From an uncultured Bryobacteraceae bacterium (GTDB lineage: Bacteria; Acidobacteriota; Terriglobia; Bryobacterales; Bryobacteraceae): a stretch of 64,000 bases of DNA. The number at the start of each line of letters is the position of its first letter. The stretch's first letter is position 1. The stretch is taken from assembly GCA_938027685.1 (NCBI GenBank), contig CALJAM010000009.1:1-64000 (forward strand), given 5' to 3'. Positions 27,008-35,496 of the stretch are shown in pieces. The notes under the pieces were generated by a model, which saw only the letters and a list, made by a program, of their open reading frames with translations, was not told the DNA's origin and ran no database searches. Position numbers and translations under genes: made by a program.

Positions 27008-27060
27008 TTCGCCTTTTCTTCGCCATTCCCAGTTTGCCCTATCCCGCCCGGCTCTGTCAA
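27008..27060 (-). promoter_or_regulatory. imuA-imuB promoter with direct-repeat operator
   Basis: On the minus strand TTGACA (27060-27055), an 18-nt spacer and CAAACT (27036-27031) precede GGCGAA-N5-GGCGAA (27024-27008). The 17-bp repeat is identical to that at dnaE2, and the bases between -10 and operator (ACTGGGAT/ACTGGGAAT) are also nearly the same. This is strong internal evidence for coordinated control of the mutasome genes. Confidence 0.75.
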
Positions 27061-27148
27061 GCCCCCCTCACGCGTCACCCAGCCGTTTTCCCGCAAGCCC
27101 CTTTTCTTCCGTCCGCGCCGGCATTATAATCATGGAATCCGCCTGGCC

Positions 27149-27457
27149 ATGGAGCCGGAAACCCCGTTCGACAGCATCGAAAGCGCCCAGCAGTTCGTCG
27201 AGCTGCTCTGCGAAGCCATCGAAGAAGCGCGGCGGGAGGTGGATGAAGAGATCGCGCGCATCACAGGCAGCGGCGAAGAGCGGCGGAAACAGGCGCTCCA
27301 ACTGGTGGCTTACAACCTAGCCAAGCTGGCCACACACATGGGAACCAGCCGCCGCATCCTTAACGACCTGCGCACGCTGCGTCGGTTGCTGCTTGGCGAG
27401 CGGGACATGGAGCGGGCCATGCTGGCCGCCGCCGGCGAAGACGACGCCGCCGGCTGA
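27149..27457 (+). CDS. Small alpha-helical protein of unknown function
   Basis: A 102-residue protein starting MEPETPFDSIESAQQFVELLCEAIEEARR. It is acidic, charged and predicted almost wholly helical, with a heptad-like pattern suggesting coiled-coil dimerisation. No family is recognised. The ATG at 27149 follows a perfect TATAAT (27125-27130) by 18 nt, so the transcript leader would be very short. The frame is open much further upstream, but that part is antisense to imuA/imuB. It diverges from imuA. Confidence 0.6.
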   Translation: MEPETPFDSIESAQQFVELLCEAIEEARREVDEEIARITGSGEERRKQALQLVAYNLAKLATHMGTSRRILNDLRTLRRLLLGERDMERAMLAAAGEDDAAG

Positions 27458-27510
27458 GCAGCGACGGTCTGTACTGGGTTGCCGATCGGCATCACCCGCA
27501 CACGCGCACA

Positions 27511-27568
27511 AAAAAAGCGGGCGCCGGGGTTGGGTTTGTTGGGGTGAAAGGGTGAGTGCGCCCGCTTT
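27511..27568 (-). terminator. Terminator after recR (SRP RNA-dnaX-ybaB-recR unit)
   Basis: A perfect 11-bp stem AAAGCGGGCGC (27514-27524) with GCGCCCGCTTT (27558-27568). On the minus strand it is followed by a T-run continuing to 27511. The loop is long (33 nt). It lies about 118 nt past the recR stop and faces the right way to end that transcript. On the plus strand the T-run is short, so it is a weak terminator for the small gene ending at 27457. Confidence 0.8.
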
Positions 27569-27685
27569 ATTGGGGTTTGCCTATTATGGCGCCGGCCGCG
27601 CCGGAAGGGTTACACGCCTACTGGGAATTTTTTCGGTGCGGTTCTGGGCAGCGCATTCGCGAACGAGGAGATCCCGCGCCCCGGG

Positions 27686-28285
27686 CTATATCTCCCGCCG
27701 GTTTTCCAGCGACTTGGTCATCGTTACTTCGTCAGCAAACTCCAGGTCGCTGCCGACCGGAATGCCCATAGCGATGCGTGTGACGCGCAATCCCAGCGGT
27801 TTGAGGAGGCGGGCCAGATACGCCGCCGTGGCCTCGCCCTCCGCAGTAGGGTTCGTCGCCAGGATGATCTCCTTGACCGCGCCCGACTCCAGGCGCGGGA
27901 AGAGGTTGGCGATCTTCAGATGCTCGGGCGTCACGCCGCGCAGCGGCGACAGCGCGCCATGCAACACGTGGTAAAGCCCGTTGTACTGGCGCGTCGTTTC
28001 GATGGGCAGGATGTTATGCGGCTCCTCGACTACGCAGATGAGCGAGGGATCGCGGTTCGGGTTCGCGCAGAAGGGACACAGCTCTCCTTCGCTGATGTTG
28101 TTGCAGACGCGGCAGAGCCCCAGCTTCTGCTTCACGTCGAGCAGCGCCTGCGCCAGGCGTTCGGCATCCTCGCGGGGCGCTCGGAGGACGTGGAAGGCCA
28201 CCCTCTGCGCCGATTTCTGCCCGATGCCGGGGAGGCGCTTCAGCTCCAGGATCAGGCGGGCCAGCGGCTCGGGATAATCCGGCAT
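27686..28285 (-). CDS. recR: Recombination mediator protein RecR
   Basis: A 199-residue RecR, full length. It shows the N-terminal HhH region ([17 protein letters not shown]), the zinc finger [16 protein letters not shown] and the Toprim domain ([11 protein letters not shown] and the acidic [11 protein letters not shown]). It works with RecF/RecO to load RecA on gapped DNA. ATG 28285 was chosen over the TTG-initiated frame that adds three residues. It is the last gene of the dnaX-ybaB-recR order conserved in many bacteria. Confidence 0.96.
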   Translation of the reverse strand: MPDYPEPLARLILELKRLPGIGQKSAQRVAFHVLRAPREDAERLAQALLDVKQKLGLCRVCNNISEGELCPFCANPNRDPSLICVVEEPHNILPIETTRQYNGLYHVLHGALSPLRGVTPEHLKIANLFPRLESGAVKEIILATNPTAEGEATAAYLARLLKPLGLRVTRIAMGIPVGSDLEFADEVTMTKSLENRREI

Positions 28286-28301
28286 TGCTTGCAAAAGGGT
28301 T

Positions 28302-28619
28302 TCAGAACAGGCCCGGAGGCAGACCCAAGCCGCCGAGCACCCCGGCCATCTTCTCGCGGGCTTCCTCGTCTACTTTCCGCGCCGCTTCATTGCATGCCGC
28401 CATGACCATGTCCTGCAACATCTCCACGTCGCCCGCCACTTCGGGGTCGATCTTGACGGCAAGAACGTTCTTGTGGCCGTCCATGCGCACGGTCACCATG
28501 CCCCCGCCCGCCGAGGCCTCGACGCGGATCTGCGCGATCTCCTCCTGAATCTTCTGCTGCATCTGCTGGGCCTGCCGCATCATGGCCTGCATGTTGCCCA
28601 TGCCACCGGGTAATTTCAC
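28302..28619 (-). CDS. YbaB/EbfC family nucleoid-associated protein
   Basis: A 105-residue protein with a GTG start and a GAGGAG ribosome-binding site 7 nt upstream. It has the glycine/methionine-rich N-terminus [23 protein letters not shown], a long helix, then the [19 protein letters not shown] strand region typical of YbaB. The family forms tweezer-like dimers that bind DNA. Its place between dnaX and recR is the standard one. Confidence 0.94.
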   Translation of the reverse strand: MKLPGGMGNMQAMMRQAQQMQQKIQEEIAQIRVEASAGGGMVTVRMDGHKNVLAVKIDPEVAGDVEMLQDMVMAACNEAARKVDEEAREKMAGVLGGLGLPPGLF

Positions 28620-28637
28620 GGCTCACTCCTCGTGTGA

Positions 28638-30179
28638 CTATTCTTTCAAATCGCGCACCCCGCGGATTTCGGCATCGGGGAAGATCTCGAGGAAGCGCTT
28701 GACCGCGGGGTTGGCCAGGGCGCGCTCCCTGGCTTCGACGTCCTGAGCAGTGTTCGCCGCAGCCGGCGCAGCCGCAGGCGGCGGGCTCCCGCTGAGGACG
28801 ACCCTGATCCGACGGGCACGCCCAAAGGCCTTCCGAACGGCTTTCTCCAGTTCGGCGCCCTTGAGCACCGCCGCGAACTCCTTGGGGGCGCGCACCTCCA
28901 GATCCGAGCCTATCTCGCGAATCTCGCAATGAAGGAGTGCGTCCGCGGTGAAGGTCAGCCCCAGCTCGAGCGCGGCGGCGTGAAGCCGCTGCCTGAGGTC
29001 TCCTGCGGGCGTTGCCGGCGCGGGCGGCGAAGACGCAGGTGCGGCGGTCGCGCCAGGCTCGAGGCTCGCCAGCACTTCCTCGATGGGCGTCAGCCTGCCG
29101 GCTTCGACCAGTCGGATCAGCCCCAGCTCCATGTGGAGCCGGGGATCGAAGGAGAACTGCAGATCGCGATAGAGATCGAGCGTCAGTTGCAGGTAACGGG
29201 TGAGATCCTCTTCGGAGAAGCCGGCCGCGATCTGACGCAGCCGCGCGCGCTGGCCCGCGGACGCCGCCACCAATCGCGGGTTGTCGCCGGCGACTTTCGT
29301 CACCAGCAGGTTGCGGAAGTAACGCGCCAGCTCACGGCAGAAGTGCTGCAGATGGCGTCCGTTTCGCACCAGCTCGTGGACCACTTCCAGCATGCGGCGC
29401 GAGTCGGAGGCGGCCAGCGCCTGCGTCACCTGCTCCAGCGCTTCGATGGAAAACATGCCCAACAGCTCGCGCACGGCGGCGGCCTCCAGCCGTCCTCCAC
29501 AACAGGCGATGGCCTGATCCAGCGCCGAGAGCGAATCGCGCAAGCTGCCGTCTCCCGCCTGAGCCAGCACCGCCAGCGCCTCCGGGTCAGCCTCGATCCC
29601 CTCGCGAGAGCAGATCCATTCCAGGCGTTCGAGGATCTCCTCGAAACCGAGCGCGCGGAAGCTGAAGTGCTGGCAGCGCGAGGCGATCGTGGCGGGGATC
29701 TTGTGCGCCTCGGTCGTGCAAAGCACGAAGACCACCCACTGGGGCGGCTCCTCCAGCGTTTTCAGCAGCGCATTGAACGCCTCGGTCGTGATCTGGTGGG
29801 CCTCGTCGATGATAAAGACCTTGTAGCGGTCGCGCGCCGGCCGATAGCGCACGTTTTCGCGCAGCTCGCGCATTTCGTTGATGCCACGGTTGGAGGCGGC
29901 GTCGATCTCGATAACGTCCACGGCATTGCCCGCTGCGATCTCGACACAGCTCGCGCAAGCCCCGCACGGTGTGACCGTGGGCCCCTGGACGCAGTTCAGA
30001 CAGCGGGCCAGGATTCGCGCCACCGTGGTCTTGCCCGTGCCGCGCTGCCCGGAAAAAATGTAGCCATGCGCGATGCGGCCTTGGCGTATGGCGTTTTCGA
30101 GCGTCGCGCGCACATGTTCCTGGCCCACCAGCTCGGCGAAGGTCTGGGGACGATACTTGCGCGCGATGACCTGATACAT
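28638..30179 (-). CDS. dnaX: DNA polymerase III subunit gamma/tau
   Basis: A 513-residue clamp-loader ATPase starting MYQVIARKYRPQTFAELVGQEHV. It shows Walker A GQRGTGKTT, a zinc site starting CLNC...C-x2-C-x2-C, Walker B IIDEAHQI, the LLKTLEEPP sensor region and the C-terminal domain III. An in-frame extension to 30443 runs through the SRP RNA gene and is not coding. No A-rich slippery site was seen, so separate gamma and tau forms by frameshifting are not indicated. It begins 24 nt after the SRP RNA and has no clear ribosome-binding site. Confidence 0.95.
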   Translation of the reverse strand: MYQVIARKYRPQTFAELVGQEHVRATLENAIRQGRIAHGYIFSGQRGTGKTTVARILARCLNCVQGPTVTPCGACASCVEIAAGNAVDVIEIDAASNRGINEMRELRENVRYRPARDRYKVFIIDEAHQITTEAFNALLKTLEEPPQWVVFVLCTTEAHKIPATIASRCQHFSFRALGFEEILERLEWICSREGIEADPEALAVLAQAGDGSLRDSLSALDQAIACCGGRLEAAAVRELLGMFSIEALEQVTQALAASDSRRMLEVVHELVRNGRHLQHFCRELARYFRNLLVTKVAGDNPRLVAASAGQRARLRQIAAGFSEEDLTRYLQLTLDLYRDLQFSFDPRLHMELGLIRLVEAGRLTPIEEVLASLEPGATAAPASSPPAPATPAGDLRQRLHAAALELGLTFTADALLHCEIREIGSDLEVRAPKEFAAVLKGAELEKAVRKAFGRARRIRVVLSGSPPPAAAPAAANTAQDVEARERALANPAVKRFLEIFPDAEIRGVRDLKE

Positions 30180-30202
30180 AGGAGGCAGCGCCCGCTTCCA
30201 GG

Positions 30203-30310
30203 ACCAGACTCCAGGTGATCCGCGGCACACGGGGGTTACCGCTACCGTTGCTTCCTTCCGGACCTGGCGGGGTTCACGGCTCCCCGTCGCACGGAGCCCG
30301 GAGTCTGGCC
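30203..30310 (-). ncRNA. ffs: Signal recognition particle RNA, bacterial small type (4.5S)
   Basis: The minus strand carries the diagnostic apical loop CAGGTCCGGAAGGAAGCA, which binds Ffh, within a long imperfect hairpin. The ends close by pairing CCAGACTCC (30308-30300) with GGAGTCTGG (30212-30204). The length is about 108 nt. A TACGAT -10-like box at 30323-30318 is correctly placed for a start near 30310. The position just upstream of dnaX is common in bacteria. The RNA forms the core of the SRP that targets membrane proteins. Confidence 0.93.
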
Positions 30311-30405
30311 ATCTGCTATCGTAACATGCAGCTTTCGCAGCGCCGGCAGCCGCACCACGCACGCCGGGCGGAGCGATGCAACTCACCGCCCGGGTCAGCC
30401 GGCGC

Positions 30406-31245
30406 TCAACTCGAGGCCTCGGCGCCTTCAAGGGCCAGCGCAATCTCGCGCCCGGTCTGGCAGACGGCCTCGATCATTTCGTTCTCCCGCTCCGGCGTCA
30501 AACGGACTACGGGCACTGAGACGCTTACCGCCGCCACGACGGGCGCGTCGCCGGCGCGGACGGGCGCCCCGAAGCAAATGCCCCCGGGAACGCTTTCCTG
30601 GCGATCCCAGGCGTAGCCGCGCCGCCGAATCTCCTCGAATTCGGCCAGCAGCGTGCGGCGATCGGTCACCGTGTGCTCAGTGCGGCGGTAGAGGCCGTAA
30701 ACCTCCAGAATGCGCTCGATGCGTTCGAGCGGCTGGAAGGCTGTTATGGCCTTGCCCAGCGAGCTGCAGTGCGGGGGTAGCACGCGGCCGGGCGTGTTCG
30801 AGAAGCGGATCCTCTGCAAGGACTCCACCGTATCGAGCACCTGAATCTTGTCCCCGAACAGGTAGGCCAGGCTGGCCGTCTCATCGAAGCGCGTGGCCAG
30901 CTTTTGCAAATAAGGACGCGCCACCCGCCGCATGTGCTCGGCGCGCTCGTGGAGTCTGCCGAAAAGCACTTTGGGAGTCAGCTCATAGGACCCGTCCGGG
31001 TTCAGCTTCAGGTAGCCGCGCGCCTCGAGCGTGACCAGGATGCGAAACAAGGACGATTCCGGCATCGGCACCAAGCGCCCGATCTCCTTGAGACTCAGGT
31101 TGGGATGGCGGTCGGAGAAGCAATCGAGCACGTCGAGGGCCCGCGCCACTGCCTTCGACAGGTAACTGCCGGCCCCGCACGCGGCTGCCTCCATACGGCT
31201 CCGTTTAGGACGGCGGCGGCGGCTGGACGCTGGCAGGCTCTGCAT
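30406..31245 (-). CDS. IclR family transcriptional regulator
   Basis: A 279-residue regulator. The N-terminal winged helix includes ALDVLDCFSDRHPNLSLKEIGRLVPMPESSLFRILVTLEARGYL (about 28-75), and the effector domain ends with typical IclR features (GGICFGAPVRAGDAPVVAAVSVSVP). ATG 31245 is supported by AAGGAGG 6 nt upstream; the frame's earlier start at 31314 is not. It diverges from the SUMF1/sialidase-like gene, and the two promoters face each other across 140 nt, so it may control that gene and itself. Confidence 0.92.
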   Translation of the reverse strand: MQSLPASSRRRRPKRSRMEAAACGAGSYLSKAVARALDVLDCFSDRHPNLSLKEIGRLVPMPESSLFRILVTLEARGYLKLNPDGSYELTPKVLFGRLHERAEHMRRVARPYLQKLATRFDETASLAYLFGDKIQVLDTVESLQRIRFSNTPGRVLPPHCSSLGKAITAFQPLERIERILEVYGLYRRTEHTVTDRRTLLAEFEEIRRRGYAWDRQESVPGGICFGAPVRAGDAPVVAAVSVSVPVVRLTPERENEMIEAVCQTGREIALALEGAEASS

Positions 31246-31285
31246 GGAAGCCTCCTTGGGAGCACCAGATTGCGATTGTCTCACA

Positions 31286-31350
31286 AGTTTAAAATGGCTG
31301 TTTTCACATTGCAAGCAGAATTGACAGATTTACTGCCGATCTGAAATAAT
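31286..31350. promoter_or_regulatory. Divergent, overlapping promoters (iclR-type gene and SUMF1/sialidase gene)
   Basis: Minus strand: TTGCAA (31314-31309), 17 nt, TAAACT (31291-31286) for the regulator. Plus strand: TTGACA (31321-31326), 18 nt, AATAAT (31345-31350) for the fusion gene. The two -35 boxes are only 6 nt apart, so a regulator bound here could control both. TTGCAA is itself palindromic. Confidence 0.65.
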
Positions 31351-31381
31351 GACCCTTCCCACACATCCGAGGAGCAACATC

Positions 31382-33760
31382 ATGCGGCTTCGTCCCTACC
31401 TGGCAGTTGGTTTGAGCGCCGGAGCGATCTGGGCGCTGGCCGTCACCCGGGAGCGGCAACCGCCAAAAGAGTATATCAATTCGCTCGGCATCCGCATGAT
31501 CCGGATCGACCCCGGGACGTTTCGAATGGGCAATTCCCTCCCCACCGATCCCGCCGTGCTGGGTCAGCTCGAACTCTTGCGTTATGGCGACTACGACGAG
31601 CAGCCTGTGCACGAGGTCCGCATTACATATCCTTTCTACATTTCCGAAACTGAGATCACAGCCCGTCAGTTTCAGGAGTTTCGCTACGACCATCAGGATG
31701 CCGGACGCTTCCCGCCCTACGCCACGGGGATGAGCTGGGACGACGCGGTGGCCTTCTGCCAGTGGCTGAGCCGCAAGGAGAAACGCAACTACCGGCTGCC
31801 GACGGAAGCCGAATGGGAGTATGTGGCTCGGGCCGGGACCGAAACGCACTTTTCCTCCGGCGACCGTCCCCCCGCGGATGAAACCCCGAATGCCTGGGGC
31901 GTCAAGAACATGCATACGGGGCCGCTCGAGTGGGTGCTGGACTGGCATGGACTCTATCCGGAAGAGCCGCAGGTGGATCCGGTGGGGCCTGCGACCGGGG
32001 TGGCGCGTGTCGTTCGGGGCGGGGGAATTATGGGGCCCTATCGCGGCAGCCAGCATGGCTTTCTACCCTATTACCGGCGCTCGGCCAATCGCGGCAGCGT
32101 CGCCCCTACCTATCGCGGCCAGCACCCCATCGGGTTCCGCATCGTCGAGGCCCCCCTGCCTCCCACGAAGCCCTGGCCCGTGGAAAGGGACTTCATCTAC
32201 GAGGCGGTCAAGCAGTCAGGCGTACCCGTCAAGGCCGGCCCGGATCCGAAAAAGCCCTGGTTCCGCCGCCGCGTACTGCTGCCCATCCCGCCGGAGAACC
32301 AGCCGTGGGAAGCCATCGTCGCCGCGGGCCTGCATCCCTCTCAGCTGGGTCACAATCACTCATCGAGCCTCGAAGTCTGCCCGAACGGCGACCTGTTCGC
32401 CGTTTTCTTTTCCTCTTCGACGCCCGCAACCGAGTACTACCCCAACACCAGCTTCATCGCGACGCGTCTGCGCTTTGGAGCGGAGCAGTGGGACATGCCC
32501 GGCCCCTTTTACGACTTCGCCGATGTGAACGATCAGTCCTCGCTGCTTTGGAACGACCGAGGCGTACTGCATCATTTCGGCGGAGGCATCGGGTTGTGGG
32601 GAGCGCCTTTCCGCTGGAACTCCTCTCGCGACAGCGGAGCCACTTGGGATGAATTGAAGTTTCCGCTCATCGTCGGTCCCGTCGGCGGCTACTCGACGCA
32701 GCCCATCAGCCACGCCTTCCGCGCTCCGGACGGCACCATCTACCTTTCCAGCGACGCCATCGAGGGAGAGTCGCTCCTCTGGGCCAGTCGTGATGAGGGA
32801 CGCACCTGGTTCGACACCGGCGGCCGCACCGCGGGCCGCCACACCGTCTTCGTACGCCTGAAGAACGGCTGCATCCTGGGCATCGGCGGCAAGAACACGG
32901 ACATCGACGGCTACATGCCGCAGACGACCTCGTGCGACGGCGGCAAGACCTGGTCTCCGCCCACCAAGACGCCTTTCCCGGCCCTGGGCAGCAACCAGCG
33001 CCCGAGCCTGGTACGGCTCGCCAGCGGCCGCCTGTTCTTCGCCGGCGATTTTCAGCGCCGCGACGGGGCGCAGCCGAAGGGCGTGACTGAGCGCGGCGTC
33101 TTCGTCGCTCTTTCCGATGATGAGGGCAGGACGTGGAAGATCAAGAAGCTGCCCGGCGCACTGCCGCACGAAGCCTGGACGCTGAAGGACCGCAAGGGAT
33201 GGAGCCGCTATTATCACGGCGACGCCACGCTGGGTTATTCGGTGGCCGTGCAGGCGCCCAACGGCGTCATCCACCTGACGACGAGCATGAACCATCCCTC
33301 GCTTCACTTCGAGCTCAACGAAGCCTGGATTCTGTCGGACGCCGGGGAGCTGCCGCCGCCCTCTGCGGGCCCCGGCCGCCCCATCAAAGGCGAAGAGAAA
33401 TATCCCGACGGCCGGATCAAGGCGCGGTGGTCGGGCAAGATACTCGCCGACGGCCGCTTCCTGCTGGATGGGACCGAGACCTGGTACTTCCCCAACGGCA
33501 GCCGGCAGTACGAGGTCCGGTGGGTCGACGGTTACAAGCGAGGCGCTGAAACGCTGTGGCGCGAGGACGGCAGCAGGGTCTGGGAGTGGGAGCACCGGCC
33601 TGACGGCGTCAGCGTGTGGACGCAGTATTGGCCGAACGGGCGCATCAAGCGGGTCTCCGAATGGCGGGAGGGCCGCTGCCAAGGTACGGTTCGCTATTGG
33701 GGTCCCGACGGCAGCCTGCGAGCGGAGTACCGCTTCCGCGACGGCGAGCTAGTGCACTGA
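31382..33760 (+). CDS. Exported SUMF1-like / sialidase-like beta-propeller / YwqK-repeat fusion protein
   Basis: A 792-residue protein with an N-terminal signal or anchor (LRPYLAVGLSAGAIWALAV). Residues about 35-260 form a SUMF1-type domain (MIRIDPGTFRMGN, ETEITARQF, YRLPTEAEWEYVARAG, ARVVRGGG...GFRIVE). It lacks the paired cysteines of true formylglycine-generating enzymes, so that activity is unlikely. Residues about 280-660 form a sialidase-like propeller with Asp boxes SRDSGATW, SRDEGRTW, SCDGGKTW and SDDEGRTW. The C-terminus (about 675-792) has repeats of the YwqK/MORN-like kind (GTETWYFPNGS, GAETLWREDGS, WTQYWPNGR, GTVRYWGPDGS). ATG 31382 has GAGGAG 8 nt upstream. The substrate is unknown. 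Confidence 0.8.
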   Translation: MRLRPYLAVGLSAGAIWALAVTRERQPPKEYINSLGIRMIRIDPGTFRMGNSLPTDPAVLGQLELLRYGDYDEQPVHEVRITYPFYISETEITARQFQEFRYDHQDAGRFPPYATGMSWDDAVAFCQWLSRKEKRNYRLPTEAEWEYVARAGTETHFSSGDRPPADETPNAWGVKNMHTGPLEWVLDWHGLYPEEPQVDPVGPATGVARVVRGGGIMGPYRGSQHGFLPYYRRSANRGSVAPTYRGQHPIGFRIVEAPLPPTKPWPVERDFIYEAVKQSGVPVKAGPDPKKPWFRRRVLLPIPPENQPWEAIVAAGLHPSQLGHNHSSSLEVCPNGDLFAVFFSSSTPATEYYPNTSFIATRLRFGAEQWDMPGPFYDFADVNDQSSLLWNDRGVLHHFGGGIGLWGAPFRWNSSRDSGATWDELKFPLIVGPVGGYSTQPISHAFRAPDGTIYLSSDAIEGESLLWASRDEGRTWFDTGGRTAGRHTVFVRLKNGCILGIGGKNTDIDGYMPQTTSCDGGKTWSPPTKTPFPALGSNQRPSLVRLASGRLFFAGDFQRRDGAQPKGVTERGVFVALSDDEGRTWKIKKLPGALPHEAWTLKDRKGWSRYYHGDATLGYSVAVQAPNGVIHLTTSMNHPSLHFELNEAWILSDAGELPPPSAGPGRPIKGEEKYPDGRIKARWSGKILADGRFLLDGTETWYFPNGSRQYEVRWVDGYKRGAETLWREDGSRVWEWEHRPDGVSVWTQYWPNGRIKRVSEWREGRCQGTVRYWGPDGSLRAEYRFRDGELVH

Positions 33761-33766
33761 GGCGCG

Positions 33767-34606
33767 TTAGCGCAGCAGCTCTTCCAGACGGATGCGCTCC
33801 TCGGTCCGCGGATCGCGGTACTTGACGATGACTGGCGTGTAAAGCGAAAGTCCCCAATCGCGTCCCGGGCCGCGCGTGACGGCGCGCGATCCAGGAACCA
33901 CTACGGCCTCTTCGGGAATCACCAGGGGCTGCTCGTCGGTCGCGGTGTAAACGGCGCCACGGACCAGATCGTAGACCGGCGTGGACCGCGTCAGGATGGT
34001 TCCTGCGCCCAGCACGGCTCGCCGCTTCACCACCGTGCCCTCGTAGACGCCGCAGTTGCCGCCCACCAGCACTTCGTCTTCGATGATCACGGGCAAGGCG
34101 CCCACCGGCTCGAGCACGCCGCCGATCTGCGCTCCCGCCGAGATGTGGCAATTGCGCCCGATCTGTGCGCAGCTTCCGATGAGCGCGTGGGAGTCCACCA
34201 TGGTGCCATCGCCCACCCAGGCCCCCACGTTGATGTACATGGGAGGCATGCAGGTCACGCCCCGGCCCACATAACAGCCGTCGCGAATGGCCGAACCGCC
34301 CGGCACTACGCGAACGCCGTCTTCCAAGCGGAGGCGTTTCAGAGGCCAGGTGGCCTTGTCGAAGAGCGGCTGTCGGCCTGGTCCCCAACCCATTTCGACC
34401 ATCGCGCCCATCCGAAAGCCAAGCAGAATGCCCTTTTTGACCCACGCATTGACCCGCCAGCCGCTGGGCGAGCTAGGATCCGGTTCGGCGGCACGCACGC
34501 GCCCTTCGTTGAGAGCCTGTTTGAAACGTTCGAAGAGCTCGAAGTGCGCCTCCGTGTATCGTTCGAGCTTCTCCTCGAAAAGCCGCTCGATCTCAGTCGC
34601 CAGCAT
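33767..34606 (-). CDS. dapD: 2,3,4,5-tetrahydropyridine-2,6-dicarboxylate N-succinyltransferase
   Basis: A 279-residue DapD of normal length: an N-terminal helical domain (MLATEIERLFEEKLERYTEAHFELFERF) and a left-handed beta-helix of hexapeptide repeats (VGRGVTCMPPMYINVGAWVGDGTMVDSHALIGSC in outline). It transfers succinyl from succinyl-CoA to tetrahydrodipicolinate in the succinylase branch of diaminopimelate synthesis. It is the last gene of the operon and overlaps dapA by 14 bp. Its stop is 6 bp from the convergent fusion gene. Confidence 0.94.
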   Translation of the reverse strand: MLATEIERLFEEKLERYTEAHFELFERFKQALNEGRVRAAEPDPSSPSGWRVNAWVKKGILLGFRMGAMVEMGWGPGRQPLFDKATWPLKRLRLEDGVRVVPGGSAIRDGCYVGRGVTCMPPMYINVGAWVGDGTMVDSHALIGSCAQIGRNCHISAGAQIGGVLEPVGALPVIIEDEVLVGGNCGVYEGTVVKRRAVLGAGTILTRSTPVYDLVRGAVYTATDEQPLVIPEEAVVVPGSRAVTRGPGRDWGLSLYTPVIVKYRDPRTEERIRLEELLR

Positions 34607-35495
34607 GAGCGGGGCGCGCCTCCACGAGATTCAATTCCATCAGCACACGTTCGATCCGTGCGAGACTCTCCGGCCGCGGCGGCGTCAGCGGCAGCCGCCA
34701 AACGGGCTCGAGCAGACCCATCAACGCCATGGCCGCCTTGACCGGGATAGGATTGGATTCGATGAAGTTGACCTCCATCAGGGGCAGGTACCGGTAGAAA
34801 AGCTCGCGCGCCGCCGCGAATTCGTTGCGCAGGCAAAAGCGCACCATGCGCGTCATCTCAGTGGGGATCTGGTTGGAGACCACCGAGATGACCCCGCGGC
34901 CGCCCAGTGCAATCAGGGGCAGCGTGACGGCGTCGTCGCCCGAGAGCACCACGAAGCTCTCAGGCACTTGCCGCAGAATGGAGGCGATCTGCGTGATGTT
35001 GCCCGAGGCCTCCTTGATGCCCACGATGTTCTCGATTTCGGCCAGACGCCGTACCGTAGCCGGCTCCACGTTGACGCCCGTGCGACTCTGCACGCTGTAG
35101 ACGACGATGGGCAAGGGCACGGCCTCGGCAATGGCTTTGTAATGCTGGTAAAGGCCTTCCTGCGTGGGTTTGTTGTAGTAGGGCGTGACGGAAAGCAGGC
35201 CGTCGACGCCCATCGCCGCCAGTTGTTTGCCCAGCTCGATCACCTCGGCTGTGTTGTAGCCGCCGCAGCCGGCCAGCACGGGCAGCCGTCCGCGTGCCTC
35301 CTGCAGCGTGATCTCGACGACACGAAGGTGTTCCTCGCGCGTCAACGTAGGGTTCTCGCCCGTGGTGCCGCAGGGCACCAGGAAGTCCACCCCGCCTTCG
35401 ATCTGCCGCCTGACCAAGCGCCGCAGCGCTTCCTCATCGAGCGACAGATCGCGGCGGAACGGGGTCACCAGCGCAGTGCCGCATCCCGTGAACAT
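34593..35495 (-). CDS. dapA: 4-hydroxy-tetrahydrodipicolinate synthase
   Basis: A 300-residue TIM-barrel aldolase starting MFTGCGTALVTPFRRD. It shows CGTTGENPTLTREEH, the catalytic Tyr in IVVYSVQSRTGVN and the Schiff-base Lys in IVGIKEASGN. It condenses pyruvate and aspartate semialdehyde, the first committed step to DAP and lysine. The frame is open upstream to 35594, but ATG 35495 is one base past the dapB stop, has GGGGAG upstream and matches the family's length. Confidence 0.95.
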   Translation of the reverse strand: MFTGCGTALVTPFRRDLSLDEEALRRLVRRQIEGGVDFLVPCGTTGENPTLTREEHLRVVEITLQEARGRLPVLAGCGGYNTAEVIELGKQLAAMGVDGLLSVTPYYNKPTQEGLYQHYKAIAEAVPLPIVVYSVQSRTGVNVEPATVRRLAEIENIVGIKEASGNITQIASILRQVPESFVVLSGDDAVTLPLIALGGRGVISVVSNQIPTEMTRMVRFCLRNEFAAARELFYRYLPLMEVNFIESNPIPVKAAMALMGLLEPVWRLPLTPPRPESLARIERVLMELNLVEARPAHAGD

Positions 35496-35496
35496 T

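Noticed and set aside
28638-30179. Programmed frameshift in dnaX giving gamma and tau
   Set aside because: No A-rich slippery heptamer was seen in the gene.
31382-33760. True formylglycine-generating enzyme that would activate the sulfatase
   Set aside because: The SUMF1-like region lacks the paired active-site cysteines.
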